Shown here piece by piece: positions 47,495 to 59,706 of a DNA stretch of 64,000 bases (within the stretch, counting starts at the first letter, position 1; each line of letters opens with the position of its first letter). The DNA lies in assembly GCF_008831285.2 (NCBI RefSeq), contig NC_045145.1:10414802-10478801 (forward strand), given 5' to 3'. The notes beneath the pieces are model-generated. The model searched no databases, was not told the origin of the DNA, and saw only the letters and a program-made list of their open reading frames with translations. Source of the DNA: Nymphaea colorata (taxonomy: Eukaryota > Streptophyta > Magnoliopsida > Nymphaeales > Nymphaeaceae). The position numbers were made by a program, and so were the translations under genes.

Positions 47495-48538
47495 AACTTT
47501 TTGATGAACAAAAGTTTCAGATTCAAGTATCCACTTCTCAAACCTCTTCAACATAAAGTGGGTGTTTGGTAATAGGAACACTGCTCTTCCATAAATATGT
47601 TCCAACGGTGAATCATGAGCAAAAGGTTGTGCATTAAACATGCATGTTAAGAAGGAAAGACAACGCAAATGTTCTCCATCATATGAAGAAACTTTTTCTT
47701 TTTTACCAAAGATGCCCTCGAAATCTAGAAGGTAATGAAACATTCTCCTCAGTTCATGTTTGATTGCAGGATGGTGGTGCTCCTTCAGTATAAAGCCACC
47801 AGGGTGTACTTGCTAAAATCAGGTGAAGAAATTTAGAATCCCCTCTAACCTTTTCTGACTCGCTTCCAAAGCTGAGACTAGATTCAGCCTTGAACTTCTT
47901 CACCATACATCTGTTCGATTACTTTTCTGTGATGAGGATAATCTTCCATCTGATGGGCTAGCAATCAAAGGTAGCACTCATTCAATTAGTGTGCGGGTGG
48001 GTAATTACATGTTCATATAAGTTTCAGCGAGTACAGCAAAAACTCCAGAAAGACGAAGCACTTCATGCACGACAGATCGGATCTAATGCACATCAATCTT
48101 CCCACCTTGGCAGCTGGTCATGCCCAAACTAGTTGCCTAAGCTGCAAGGAGGGGGCATGCCCAAGGCGAAGCTATTGACTGGAGTTACTAAAGTTGCTTG
48201 GGTTAGATACAAGTTACTGGAGTTACTGAGTGAGAAGTTTACCCCTACCACTCAGAATGATGTTCAAAGGTCTCCTCATTCCCTTTGCCTTTGGAATCCT
48301 GTTAAAGATGACAGTGGTGCACCCTTCAACTTAAATGTCGCGTCTTATCACCTTAAGATGCAAGAATATGGCACCCACGAGAATCAAACAAAAGACCTGC
48401 CTTCTCACATGTCTTTAGCCTGGCCAGCTACGCTCCAAGATTTTTGTTTTATTTAATGAGAATGGTACGAAATGCAGCTTCAAACTTTGGATACAAATCA
48501 TGGAAATAGATGATCATATGAGATCGATCAAAAATTTA

Positions 48539-48540
<2 letters not shown>
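47495..48540. other. Unassigned region with medium-length frames
   Basis: An 85-codon frame on the minus strand (47743-47486) and a 107-codon frame on the plus strand (48133-48456) are present. Neither carries a motif I recognise and no splice-compatible neighbours were found. Confidence 0.3.

Positions 48541-48592
<52 letters not shown>
48541..48592. repeat. (AT)26 microsatellite
   Basis: Uninterrupted AT dinucleotide run of 52 bases. Confidence 0.97.
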
Positions 48593-48594
<2 letters not shown>

Positions 48595-49101
48595 CTAGGC
48601 TTCCCTTCTGAAGTAAATCATCGCACTACTTGCAATAAAACCAAAGGAGAAATAAGAAAATAGAAGCATTATCTCAATCCGAACGACACGAAGATCATGT
48701 ACTTTCCTATTAACCATTACATTAATCGCCAGGGAGTTTCAAATCGTCAAAAAACAGACTACTGGACGAGGTCCCCTAAACAAGAATACGATGTGTCCGA
48801 CAGATCCTTCACCCAAACCCCGAGAAAAGGAGGCCATATAGATGCCTATGCGACTCGTTTCTCGTTCAAAATTATAAGAAGGAAATTTTAATCACTAATA
48901 GCAATTCCTTCCTCAAGACGGACATGTGAAAGTGAAGGAAAGAAACACAAATGCGTTTTGGGAAACAATAAAGGTTGAAAAGAGAATACCTCTTGCAGAT
49001 TATGGAGCGAAAACTAATAACCGACACATCCAAGTTCCTGAATGGACTTTCAACGTGCGCAGAATCCACAAAAACAAATGAAATGAAAGCAACATATATA
49101 T

Positions 49102-49448
49102 ACCCATCCATACAAGTACCAATTCACACAATAAGTAGACAGGACCAGAAATTGTGGGTTGAGGGACACTAATTTAAAAAGTTTTAGACCCTTAGGGGCA
49201 CCAACATATATATAAATGAGCAAATAGTTGAGGTATCAACATGTAAAATAAAGATATTTTGTGGGACCTATCCATAAAAGTAACAATTCACAGGCACCTA
49301 CCAAACAATACCCTAGCGGGAGAATTAAAAATTTTGGGTTAAATGACACTAATTCAAGAAAATTTAGACCCTTAGGGGCACTAACATATATAAATGAGCA
49401 GATAGTTAAGGTATCAATATGTAAACAAAGAAATTTGGTGGAATCCTG
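49102..49448. repeat. Tandem duplication, unit about 165-180 bp, two diverged copies
   Basis: ACCCATCCATACAAGTACCA (49102) and ACCTATCCATAAAAGTAACA (49266) begin the two units. Both contain TTTAGACCCTTAGGGGCAC and ACATATATAAATGAGCA. Inverted, these words match the units at 46392-46905. Confidence 0.7.
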
Positions 49449-49611
49449 TGGGCAATTGGTCACACATGCCCACACTTGGCTTTGCCGATGTGATACTTCA
49501 GACCAACAAAGATCCGAACTCCTTAACTAGTTACTAACGACATTCATTGAAATTCTAATATTCTACGATAGCGTTACACAATTGTCAGAAAATACCTCAA
49601 CAATTAGAATC

Positions 49612-49692
49612 TAAGTCACACGGGTGCGCCAACTATGGCGGCACACCCACACCCGCATCGGTGTGGGTGCGGGTGCGGCTCGACACAACGTC
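49612..49692. mobile_element. Fragment of a hAT-like end (GGGTGCGGGTG words)
   Basis: CTAAGTCACACGGGTGCG resembles the CTATGTCACAyAGGTA terminus of the element at 36229. It is followed by CACACCCACACCCGCATCGG and TGTGGGTGCGGGTGCGGC. Only this end is visible. Confidence 0.45.
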
Positions 49693-50106
49693 AAATGAGT
49701 TTTGGTTGTTCTGAAAAATGTTTTGGCCAAGTTTTCATTGATATATCGATGATGACCAAGTAAACACTTAAAATAGACAACCTCTTATATGTGAATAGAA
49801 TATAGCACAAAGACTTCAGAAGACAGAAGCTTGCAGCAAAAGAAGCTGTCCCCAACTTCAATCAATATCACATAAAGTCAGTGCCCCATTAACATTGATA
49901 AATATACTTCTCACATGGGAAAATACATAGATCCACGATAGAGCTATACATTTGAAGTCACCAAAAACATTTCTTTAGACAAAGCCACCATTTAGATAAG
50001 AGATGCGGGGTCAAGATGAAAGAATAGTGGAAGAAAAAGCACTTCACTACATTACAGTGAATTCCATGAGCACAACTAGATCTTCTTGCACAGGTTGCAA
50101 GGAAGG

Positions 50107-50721
50107 CGTGTGCTACAATCCAACCCTCGTGAATGACGGTAAGCAACAAATGGAAAAGGTCAAAGATGAGGTTTTGGTGCCCTTTTCTTTCTCCCCTTAT
50201 GGGCACCCTGGGGTTAGGCAGAACATGACCAGATTACACCAAGAGAGATACACCCAAGATGTTGACCTCTTGTAGTTCTTTAACTTGAAGGTCTTAAAGT
50301 TCAAACTTCTAACACTCTAGAAGGTAGGTTTTGGCATTTCAAACTTCATAGAATTTCACAAAATTGTGAAACTCACATATGCCTTGTGAAAACGATTACA
50401 ACAACGTGTGCTACAAATCCAACCCGCATGAATGATGGTAAGCAAAGAACGCTGATGTAAACCTGAACCGCGGAAAAGGTCAAAGATGAGGTTTTGGTGC
50501 CCTTTGCTTTCTCCACTGATGGGCACACTGGGGTTAGGCAGAACCAGACCAGATTACACCAAGAGAGATACACCCAAGATGTTGACCCGTTGTAATTCTT
50601 TAACTTGAAGGTCTTCAGTTCAAACTTCTACACTCTAGAAGGTAGGTTTTGGCATTTCAAACTTCATAGAATTTCACCAAATTATGGAACTCACATATGC
50701 CTTGTGAAAACGATTACAACA
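50107..50721. repeat. Tandem duplication, unit about 300 bp, two copies
   Basis: Copy 1 is 50107-50404 and copy 2 is 50405-50721, about 90 percent identical over AAGGTCAAAGATGAGGTTTT, ACCAAGAGAGATACACCCAA and TAGGTTTTGGCATTTCAAAC. Copy 2 has a short extra piece (near 50445-50475). Neither copy encodes a recognisable protein. Confidence 0.85.
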
Positions 50722-53016
50722 CCAGTTGCCATGGGCTCATATCCTCAGGCTAAGATAGTGCTAGTGTTCATTGTTCAAGTTATGGTTCTTCAGATATAAC
50801 ACCGTGACAATGCGCATACATGGCATGTAGAGGTTTCAGCCTCTGGATACAATAAGCACAGAAAGACCAGCACAGCATAAATATCCAAACATTAACAATA
50901 GATGTATCAAGAAATGAAGATATCAGCTAGTTTTGCAGGCAATGTCATTGTTAAGTGTGACATTAGACCATTAATATATAAGCATCACATAAGTACTCTG
51001 ATCCTCCAAGGACCATAAAAAAGAAAAAGACTAGCAACAGAAACTGAATCCTTAAATGATATATTACAGATTTTTAAGATACCAAAAAACACCAACAATA
51101 TCATACTGAGAGTAGCATGTCGCAAGGATCAAAGTCTGTTCAGTGTGAAGCATAACTCTCTAAGGCCACAGTCATTTGTCCGTCGCATTCCACCTAATTC
51201 CTCCAAATTATCTCACAAGATAGGCTTTGTCATGTAGGTTTGCTTGATAGTTTCAAGTGAAAATGTTATTAAGTGGTAGATGCGTCCAAAATCACAAGCA
51301 TTGTCTTGCCAAAGAGAAACAACCAAATAACCTAAAGGCGCTCTTGAAAGCTCAAATTTTTTCTTTGAACTTGAAAGCACTTGTACCAGGGTAAATGGAC
51401 CCAAAGGAAAAAGAAAACCAGACCTCACTCGTGCTGACTTTTTCCTCTAGATTCCAGGCCAAGAGGGTTGACAGGTGAAGTTATTTTTAATAATTGTGTT
51501 CATTGTCACCATGAATGGCAATGATAACTTGTAATTGAATGTTTTCCGGCCCATCAATATGCCCTAAAATTTACAATTATCCAGAAGAAGACCTTTGAGG
51601 GTTCTCTCAGCGGTGATTGCCATACTCTCTCCAGAACATTGACAAGATGGTCAATGCATAATGATCTGTAAACTCAACTTGCCCTTCCAGAAGAGAATAT
51701 GACAGGAAGATGAACCTTTATTTTGGTTGAGTCAAGGAGAATAATATGACAATAGTCCACCCATAAACCTGCACAGATCATGCAAGGATCACGTACGTGC
51801 ACACATTCGCACAAGGGATAACCTTGTAATTCATTTATTATTAGGTGTTTCATAGTGAGGCACTGATGTAACAAACTCAAGAGGAAAAAGATATGGGAGA
51901 GCACATTTTTCGAAAAATATTACATTTCAATACAAAATGGGACTCAAGGAAGCTGGGGTTGTGAACAAATTATAACAATGGAAATTAATTTCTGGGCATC
52001 CATGCATCAACTACTTGATAGAGGCTCATAGTTCCAAAATTTTCCTGCCAGAAAGGTTCCACCATCACCCATCAAGGAAAAACATTGAGAATAACCAAAG
52101 ATGGTGTTTTGGATAAACAACTCGGAACAGGGGAAGATATATCCCAGGAAAAAACAAACTGATGAACAAACAAGAGATTGCATCCAATCCCTTCCATTTA
52201 TAACCTAGTAATACTAAGTTCCGTTATCACTATTGCAGGTAGAGACATCCAAGCATTCAATTTAATAACAGCGGAATAACATTTAGGTAATTAAAAGAAC
52301 ATGGTGTGTGTCCATGACATAATGCCAAAGGGTCATTCACCATCTTAAACATATGAACAACCAGGCAAGAAGTTAATGATTATAGTTTCTGTTTCTGATG
52401 TAAAGTGTCATAAGATCTTCAAAAGAAACAAATACAGTGAATATGAATGTAATATTTCATTATGGGTGCAGCCATCACTGGATTCTGCAGAAAGTGCATA
52501 CATACTGACCAGCTTCAGCAACTATTAAATAATTTCAGCTTAAGAACCAGAGACAACAAAAACTGGCATCATAATAATGAGTATTTTTGACATATAAACT
52601 GACATTGTGGATGCTTTTTGTTACCAAAGCAAGAATGGTACCATATTCAAGAAACAAGCCATATATGAGCCTCAATTTCTTTTTCGAATCAGTTTCAAGA
52701 CCAAAGAGTTTGGGGAGACAATCTTAAGATTCTTAACCGTTTCAAACTTTGATCACATCTTTCAGAATACAAACCTTTTAAAGTAATGACACCAAATAAT
52801 ACAGGTTGAGTTCTATCAGGTACAAAATTCAGTACTTTTTATGCAGTAGCTAATAACATATCCAAGGGCCCATTCATCGAAAAATCAAAGAAAACAATAT
52901 TATGAGATTCCATCCCAAAACCAAATCCTAGGTAAGAATCTGTTGGGAACACTCATTGAGATGGAATCAACTGAGAAGCAAATATAATGAAACAATGAAA
53001 TAAATAGACCAAACCC
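50722..53016. other. 3' side of the RABA5 gene; non-coding
   Basis: Over 2 kb without a recognisable gene. The part next to 53016 is presumably the 3' UTR of the RABA5 gene (transcribed leftwards). Confidence 0.4.
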
Positions 53017-54518
53017 CTAGCAACAGGAAGACTTGTTTTTCTCTGACTCTTCCTTCTGGCCATCAACAAGGCTCACCCTGTTCATAGACAATTCCTTTTT
53101 GTAAGTGTCAGAAGTCAGGACCTTTCTGCTGACATTGTTGTAAATTTCCTTGATGACAATTTCAAAAGCAGCTTGAACATTTGTTGAATCTAATGCAGAT
53201 GTCTCCATGAAGAACAACCCTTCATTCTCAGCGAGTTCCTTCCCTTCCTCTACACTCACATCCCTAAGACTCTCCAGATCACACTTATTTCCAACCAGGA
53301 TTCTCGCCACCGTGGTATCCGAGTGGGCTGCACATATTTCACACAGACAACAGAACTTTAGAACAAAATTAAGCCCAAAAGACCAAACTCACAGATCTAA
53401 GGAAGCAAGGATTTTCACTGAGATAATGAGAAGAATTCAGCTTCACAAATTCGAATTATGAGTTCATCTTTATCTATCTCTTGGTCCACTTTCTTAAAGT
53501 CTTAGTCTTCATATACTTTCGTAAAGGACACCTTTCAATCGCACAAGCATATTAGATCACTTGGTTGCCGCCACCATGAAATTAATTCCCATGTTCTTCC
53601 AGATTCACCATTTCACAAGCATCACCTCGTCTAATACCAAAATCTGAAATCCCCAAGATTTCAAAATTTGTTGAGGACACCCTAACGATTTCTGGAGGCA
53701 AAATCCAAATGGCCCTTGTGAACGAAAGATACAGTCCACAAAAAGTCGTCTTTAAATGATAAAAAAGAGAAACAACAATTAAACCAGACGAAACCTCTAA
53801 AAATCAATATGGTTACTAGAAAAGAAAAAATGCAATAAAATGTAAAAAAGAGATCTCAATGGAGATACAAACACCACATCATTTGACCACAACGATAAGC
53901 GGTCACTGACCTAATTAACCACAGAAAAGAGTAGGCAAAAACGACCAAGAGTTCACTACTCAACGCTGTGTGACGAACCCCAAAAGAAAGAACAAACAAA
54001 GAAAAAGAAGATCGAAAGCTGAAATTATTTTAGAAGAGTGTAAAACTTAAAGGATCAAAAACTGAAAAACAGGAAGGAGGAGGAGAAGAAGAAGAAGAAA
54101 AAGGGATGGGTTTTTTTTTTGGGGGGGGGGGGGAGGGGGTGTGTGTGTGGAGGGGGGAGAGAGAGAGTGAGAGAGAGTTATGAGCCATACTCCTGAGCTC
54201 CTCGAGCCAACGATCCACATTCTCGAAGGTGGCCCTGCGAGTCATATCATAGACGATGAGAGCACCGACTGCGCCCCTGTAGTAGGCGGAGGTGACGGCC
54301 CTGAACCTCTCCTGCCCAGCGGTATCCCAGATTTGCGCCTTCACCTCCCTCCCCTCGATCTCCATGCTCTGCGTCTGGAACTCCACCCCGATGGTAGCCT
54401 TGGAGTTCGCGTTGAACTCATTCCTAGCGAACCTCGACAGCAAGTTCGACTTCCCCACCGCAGAATCCCCAATGATCACCACCTTGAACAGGTAGTTCTC
54501 CCCTTCATCCCCCTCCAT
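53017..54518 (-). CDS. RABA5: RABA5-type small GTPase (Rab11 clade), two exons, complete
   Basis: Membrane-traffic switch of the plant Rab11 group, acting between trans-Golgi/endosomes and the plasma membrane or cell plate; cycles between GTP and GDP. Exon 1 is 54518-54191 and exon 2 is 53327-53017, joined in phase 1 across a GT-AG intron to give 212 residues. Motifs: P-loop GDSAVGKS (17-24), switch I Thr in SKATIGVEF (T42), WDTAGQE (64-70, switch II with the catalytic Gln), NKCD (123-126), ETSAL (151-155) and a C-terminal Cys-Cys (211-212) for geranylgeranylation. The words [15 protein letters not shown] and [13 protein letters not shown] are typical of the RABA5 subgroup (c/d/e-like). The start at 54518 ([14 protein letters not shown]) fits the family's short N-terminus; an in-frame ATG upstream at 54584 would add residues not seen in the family. 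All motifs are intact. Confidence 0.96.
54109..54178. repeat. Homopolymer/G-rich tract in the RABA5 intron
   Basis: On the plus strand it is T12, then G13, AGGGGG, (GT)n, GGAGGGGGGAG and (GA)n. It begins 12 bases beyond the intron's 5' splice site (54190) on the transcribed minus strand, where it reads as a C/CT/CA-rich tract. Confidence 0.9.
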
Positions 54519-55236
54519 CTTCCCCCACAGTGAAGTCTCACCACAAAGAAAAACCAAAAAACTCAGAATCCAGATCACCCACAACTGGATGGATCTTTTA
54601 CCCTGTCGATGACTGTCGGCTCAGCTCGCTTCTCTGCTTATGATGTGCGCATGTGAGAGAGAGAGAGAGAGAGAGAGACGATAAGAGGGAGATTAAGAAA
54701 AATTTAACCAGTTATCACAAACTGAGAGCCCATTAATTTTTTGACCGTCGGAGGATGCATATGTAATTTGGAACTCCCCGCCAAAGGTCATTAATTAAAT
54801 GGTTAGAAATGACTACAAAGACGACGGCATCATCACACCGTCTACTTACCTATTCTTCTCCTTCAGCTTGGGAATTTTGACTATCAAAGCAGGAAAGAAA
54901 ACAAGGATTGCAAGGATACGCCTTTTACCCGAACACCCTTACAAAAGAAGTAGGAAAAGAAGATCTCAAGATCTCGTCACCGTGAGTGGAGGAGGCGGAC
55001 GAGACGACAACCGCGTGGGGAGGGGAAGAGATTGGTAGGCACGACAAGGGAACGTGTCCCGTGCCCGCATTTTACGCCTTTCATGTAAAACAACAGAGTT
55101 GACTGCGGACAATGTGTTTGGGCGGTGGCCAATCATCTTTCATCAAGGGGTCAACAACGGCGTGACCGCCGCAATTTTCGCGCTACAAGATTGACGACAC
55201 CGTCGATATTTTTCATAGCTTAAATAAAGGCTCCCC
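54519..55236 (-). promoter_or_regulatory. RABA5 5' UTR and promoter region
   Basis: The sequence upstream of the RABA5 start includes a (GA)12 run at 54654-54678; such GA/CT runs are common in plant 5' UTRs and core promoters. Transcription start and TATA box were not fixed from sequence alone. A 79-codon frame at 54799 on the opposite strand has no domain. Confidence 0.45.
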
Positions 55237-55425
55237 TTGTGGATATGCCGACTTACGCAAAGAGCCTGGATCTCTGGTGAGCAAGATATTCTTAGTAAGA
55301 GATTGAAATCCCACCTCCTCCGTGATAGTCGAAGATCTCATTTCTTCCTCGTCAGTTTAGAGATGTGTAGGTGCTTCTGAGATGTATCCGCACTGCATGT
55401 CAATAAAATAAAGGTTACCCGCAGC
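55237..55425 (+). repeat. Left flank homologous to the right flank of the copia element
   Basis: GATATGCCGACTTACGCAAA, GGATCTCTGGTGAGCAAGA, AATCCCACCTCC and GTCGAAGATCT occur here in the same order and direction as at 60023-60150 (GATGTGCCAACTTAAGCCAA, GGATCCCTGGTAAGCAAGA, AATCTCACCTCC, GTCGAAGATCT). The copies flank the retrotransposon as a direct repeat too long to be a target duplication. Confidence 0.75.
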
Positions 55426-55741
55426 TGTTAAAGATTGTGATAAGATGAAAAGAGCAAACCGTCATTTCGAGTTTTAAAAATTTGAGGATAAAGCAATAAA
55501 CGTGGAAGGGGAAGATTACAAGAAGTCAAGAAGGAAAACGTCGTAGAATACAAAAAATTCAGAATTGATACATCTGACAAAAAACCTGCTATAGATTCTG
55601 ATGAAAACTATTATCAGTACACATTGGGTTGTGGCTTAATAAAAAAAACTCTTTCCTTTTCCATGGATGTATAGGTTCTCTTTGAACCGAACCACATAAT
55701 TTCTGGTGCCTTTTATTTTTTATTTTTTTACTTTTCTTTTA
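55426..55741 (+). repeat. 5' LTR of Ty1/copia element
   Basis: It starts TGTTAAAGATTGTGATAAGA and aligns along its length with 59707-60022 (TGTTAGAGATTGTGATAAGA). Shared internal words are GCAAACCGTCAT, AAAATTCAGAATTGATAC and CACATAATTTCTGGTGC. Many substitutions between the LTRs show an old insertion. Confidence 0.85.
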
Positions 55742-55754
55742 TGGTATTAGAGCC
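55742..55754 (+). other. Primer-binding site, initiator Met tRNA type
   Basis: TGGTATTAGAGCC directly follows the 5' LTR. It differs at one base from TGGTATCAGAGC, the usual plant copia site complementary to the 3' end of initiator tRNA-Met. Confidence 0.85.
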
Positions 55755-55783
55755 ACTTGAGTTGCATAATTGAGTATGTACTC

Positions 55784-55858
55784 ATGGCATCCTCAACGCC
55801 ACCTGCTCTCATGGCATCCTCAACGCCACCTGCTCTCATGGCATCCTCAACGCCACCT
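55784..55858 (+). repeat. 27-bp in-frame triplication at the copia gag start
   Basis: ATGGCATCCTCAACGCCACC plus GCTCTC is repeated at 55784, 55811 and 55838, encoding MASSTPPAL three times; the third copy changes at its end. Each unit brings its own ATG. Identity of the units in an otherwise decayed element points to a late event. Confidence 0.9.
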
Positions 55859-56385
55859 GTTCATTCACCGTTGAAAATGACTCAAGATAACTTCCTCTTA
55901 TGGTAGACTCAAGTCTTGGCAATGGTGGAGAGCCAAGATCTTTTATGATTTTCTCACTGGTGACACTCCTGCGCCACTAGAAACTTTCACTGAGGGATTA
56001 AAGGAAGTCATGAATCCCACTTACACCGCCTGGATGAAAACTGATCATTTGCTAAGATGATGGATTACCAGCACACTATTAGGAAGCGTGTTTGGTTTGA
56101 TTGTTGGCTTGGAGACATCAACCGATATCAGGAAATTGCTGCAGGAAATTGTTGCGTGATGCTTATGTGTAAGGCTCTTAAGAGAGAGAGTTCCATCTAA
56201 TGCAAAAACTCACAAGTATGAAGAAGGGCTTAGATTCCATTAATGAGTACATTGGAAATTTCAAGACTATGATGAACTATGTGCTACTGGATGAGTGGTC
56301 ATGTCAGACGAGTTCTCTCAGACAAGGAGAAGGCAATTTGGCTTCTTCAAGGTCTAAGATCTGGATATCAACTGTTCGTTATCAC

Positions 56386-56455
56386 CATGCTTAGACCACT
56401 AGTATCACAATACAAGGAGGCATGCTTAGACCACTAGTATCACAATACAAGGAGG
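56386..56455 (+). repeat. Perfect 35-bp tandem duplication in copia gag
   Basis: CATGCTTAGACCACTAGTAT... at 56386-56420 is repeated at 56421-56455. The duplication shifts the frame (35 is not a multiple of 3) and so breaks gag. Confidence 0.9.
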
Positions 56456-59400
56456 TAGTTTCACTACTTTAAAGCTATGAAGCACGCAATGACATCTTTG
56501 AATCTTCTCCCCAAAGGAGTTATGTCATTCACAATAAAAAACGAATAAACAACAAGGAAGATATCAACGTTTTAATAGGATATGGATTTGGGCAAGGCGA
56601 TAACAATTGAAATCAGTCTAATCAGTCATTTGACACTAAAGAAAAGGTGAAGATTGTGTGCCAAATTTGCAATAAGCAAAATCAGTCAGCCTTAAAATGT
56701 TATAATCGCTTCAGCCATTCTGTTTTGCCAAATGATATTCCACAAGCTCTTGCTTCAATTAAAATAGTTGACAATCAAGATAATGAATGGTTTGTTGATA
56801 CGAGAGCCCTTGCCAACATGACTTCTGATGCTAGTAAGTCATCTAACTCTCACCCCTATTTTGGTAATGATGCTATTATTTACTGGCAATGGAGAAAAAA
56901 TATCTGTTTCTCACATTAGTGACACCAAGGTTCAAACTCAATTGATAGACATACCTTTGCAAAATGTGTTATGTCTGCCTGAAATAAAAAAGGATTTGCT
57001 ATCGGTGAGTCAACTTACTTCTGATTTGCCTATATTTTTGAGTTATCATCCACTTGTTGCTTGAGGAAGGACAAGGTGATGCTGCAGATAGTGGCGATCG
57101 AAAATAGGCGAGGTGGTCTTGGAGGTTCTCATTCTGCTTTGTTTTCAACCAGATTTTGGAGTGTAGATTTTGGTCGATGCATGAACGGTTGGGGCATCCT
57201 CAATTTGACGTAGTCCAATTATCGAATAAAAACAATCTAATTTCAGTTGAATGCATGAAAAACAAGAATCGCATTTATTGTAGTTGTCAAATGGATAAAT
57301 AAAGTAAGTTGCTATTTTCTTATGGAGAGTCTTATAGTGAACATTTAATGCAGGTTCATTCTAATCTTTGGGGTCCTATAGTAAGAAAATTTTTGATTCT
57401 ATGTCATTTTTTTGTTAATAATTGCACCAAATTAACTTGGTTCTATTCATTGAAGAAGAAGTCTGATTTCTTTGAAGTTTTTGTTCACTTTTATAGATAT
57501 GTTAAGTGGCAATTTGACAAAAAATAAAAAATATTTCAATCTAATGGTAGTGGATAGTATAGTAGTAAAAAATTCATTCATTATCCTCATCAAATGATAA
57601 TCAAATGACTGATGTCATGCCCCAAAACGTCTGAGCAGAATGGCACAGCTGAACAAAAACATAGAAATGTGACCGAACTTGGATTGATAATGATGTTCCA
57701 TTCCAACACACAAAAACATTTTTGCATGGAAGCTTTTTCTACTGCCGTCTACTTGATCAATAGACTATCATCATCCACATTAAATATGGACTCTCTTTAT
57801 TTTTGGGTTTTTGGAAAGCATCCAGGGTATTCTACTTTAAGAGCTTTTGGTTGTTGATGCTTTCCTCATCTATGTTGATATCAAGAATCAAAATTTGATC
57901 CAAAATCATTGTCATGCATTTTTATTGGATATAGTACGTAGTTCAAGGGTTATAGATGTCTTCGTTCGCTCATCCTCCAACTGGCAGAACAGATGTGTCA
58001 TGACATATTGTGTTTGATGAAGAAACTTTTCTTTTAAAGATCACGCCAATCTTCATCGACAATAATAGCTTGAGGGAGAATTCACTTCACTTCTTGATGA
58101 CAAGATTAGAGATTTACATGCCAGTTGTCCAATGGATACTTCAAGTCTAGACTCTCGCAATGGCACTAGTGAACTCACTTCTTCCTATTTAATGTAGGAA
58201 CAATTTTAGAATGTGCAGATTCCTCATATTGAGCTTCATAACATGTCATCCTTTGCCACCAGTAGTTGAAAAAAATGACGAAGCAATGCCTACCATTTTG
58301 CCACAGCCTGTTATCGCTTTGCCTCAATCTATAACACCATTACAACACACTATCATTACTTGCAACATGACTATTATATCAAAACCTAATCCCAAATATA
58401 TTGATCTTCATGATGTTACAACATATGCTTCTATACCTAAGGAGAGGTGCAACACTAAGGAGACATTGAATCACTTAGGCTGGAAGGCTGCTATGCAGGA
58501 AGAAATATCTTCCCCTATATGAAAACCACACTTGGGATATAGTACCACATCAACCACACGTGAATGTCGTTGAATCGAAATGAGCATACAAAGCAAGGCT
58601 GTAAGCCCATGGAAATCTTGAGCAACTGAAAGCTTGCCTGGTTGCACACGAATTCTATCAACTCGAGGGAGTAGATATTCTCTAGACTTTTCTTTTTCCT
58701 ATTGTGAAGCTAAGTAGCCTTAGAATTATTCTTTCTATTGTTAATGTTAGTCACAGAGCATTTGCCAACTCCATGTGAAGAACATGTTTCTTCATGGTCA
58801 AATTAATGAGATAGTTTTTACGCAACAACTTCCATGCTTTCAATATAGGTGTTTTCCTAATCAATTTTGTTGTCTATGTAAAGCACTTATAGACTTCGGC
58901 AAACATGGTTTGATAAGCTAAGCTACTTTCTTTCTTTTGCAGCACAACAGTTCCATCTCTTTTCTTCTATAGGTATCAACATAACATCATTGTGTTTCTT
59001 ATCTATGTAGATGACATGGTTTTCATGGGAAGTAACTCTCGATTGCTGGACCGATTCACCAAACAGCTTGCAAGTACCTTCACATCAAGGATCTTGGACC
59101 ATTACATTATTTTTTGGGCATTGAAATTCACCCCACCCATGAAGGTACTTTTCTTTTACATTGCCATGAGAGAAGTTACTCCTGCCGTATATTTGAGAAT
59201 CACAACTCAAAGTTCTCTAGATTTATATGTCTTTTCTGACGCTGATTGGGCTTTGCCATGAGAGAAGGTCTACTACAGGTTTTTGTACTTTTCTTTGAAA
59301 TAATTGTATTACTTAGAATGCCAAGAAATATAACACATTGTTAGATCAAGCACAAAAGCAAAGTATGGAGCCATGGCATCCACTGTCATATAGTTAACTT

Positions 59401-59706
59401 GGATATCCTTTGTTCTTAAACCGTGGAGTTCATCTAAACAGCCCATTGATGCTTGTATGATAATATCTGTGCTCTACACATGACCATCAATCATATCTTC
59501 CACAATAGATCCAAGTACATTCAAGTGGAATATCATTATGTTAGAGAAAAGGTGGCGGAAGGATATTTGATCACAAAATTTGTTCCCTTAAGACATTAAC
59601 TTGCAGACATTTTCACAAAGCCTTTAACAAGGATTCCATTTCACCCCTTAAGGAGCAAATTGGGCCTTTGCAATCAGCACAGTTCAACGAGGAGTGAAAA
59701 CACATG

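Larger units (their letters stand above)
55784..59650 (+). pseudogene. Ty1/copia gag-pol, broken by stops, shifts and a deletion
   Basis: Starts at 55784 with MASSTPPAL repeated three times, then MTQDNFLLW (gag). A zinc knuckle CQICNKQNQSALKC (about 56661) has Gln in place of the His. Protease follows as WFVDTRALANMTSD (about 56789; DTG changed to DTR) and LPEIKKDLLSVSQL, then the pre-integrase word HERLGHPQFDVVQL (about 57180), integrase (VHSNLWGPI, TSEQNGTAEQKHRNV, AVYLINRLSSSTL) and reverse transcriptase (WKAAMQEE, NHTWDIVPH, YVDDMVFMGSN at about 59001). RNase H appears as DLYVFSDADWA (about 59224). Roughly 150 residues expected between the end of RT and the RNase H are missing. Many stops; not functional. 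Confidence 0.9.

Noticed and set aside
53207-54533. Plus-strand frames of 67-117 codons over the RABA5 exons
   Set aside because: They lie antisense to well-supported Rab exons and show no domain; shadows of coding sequence.
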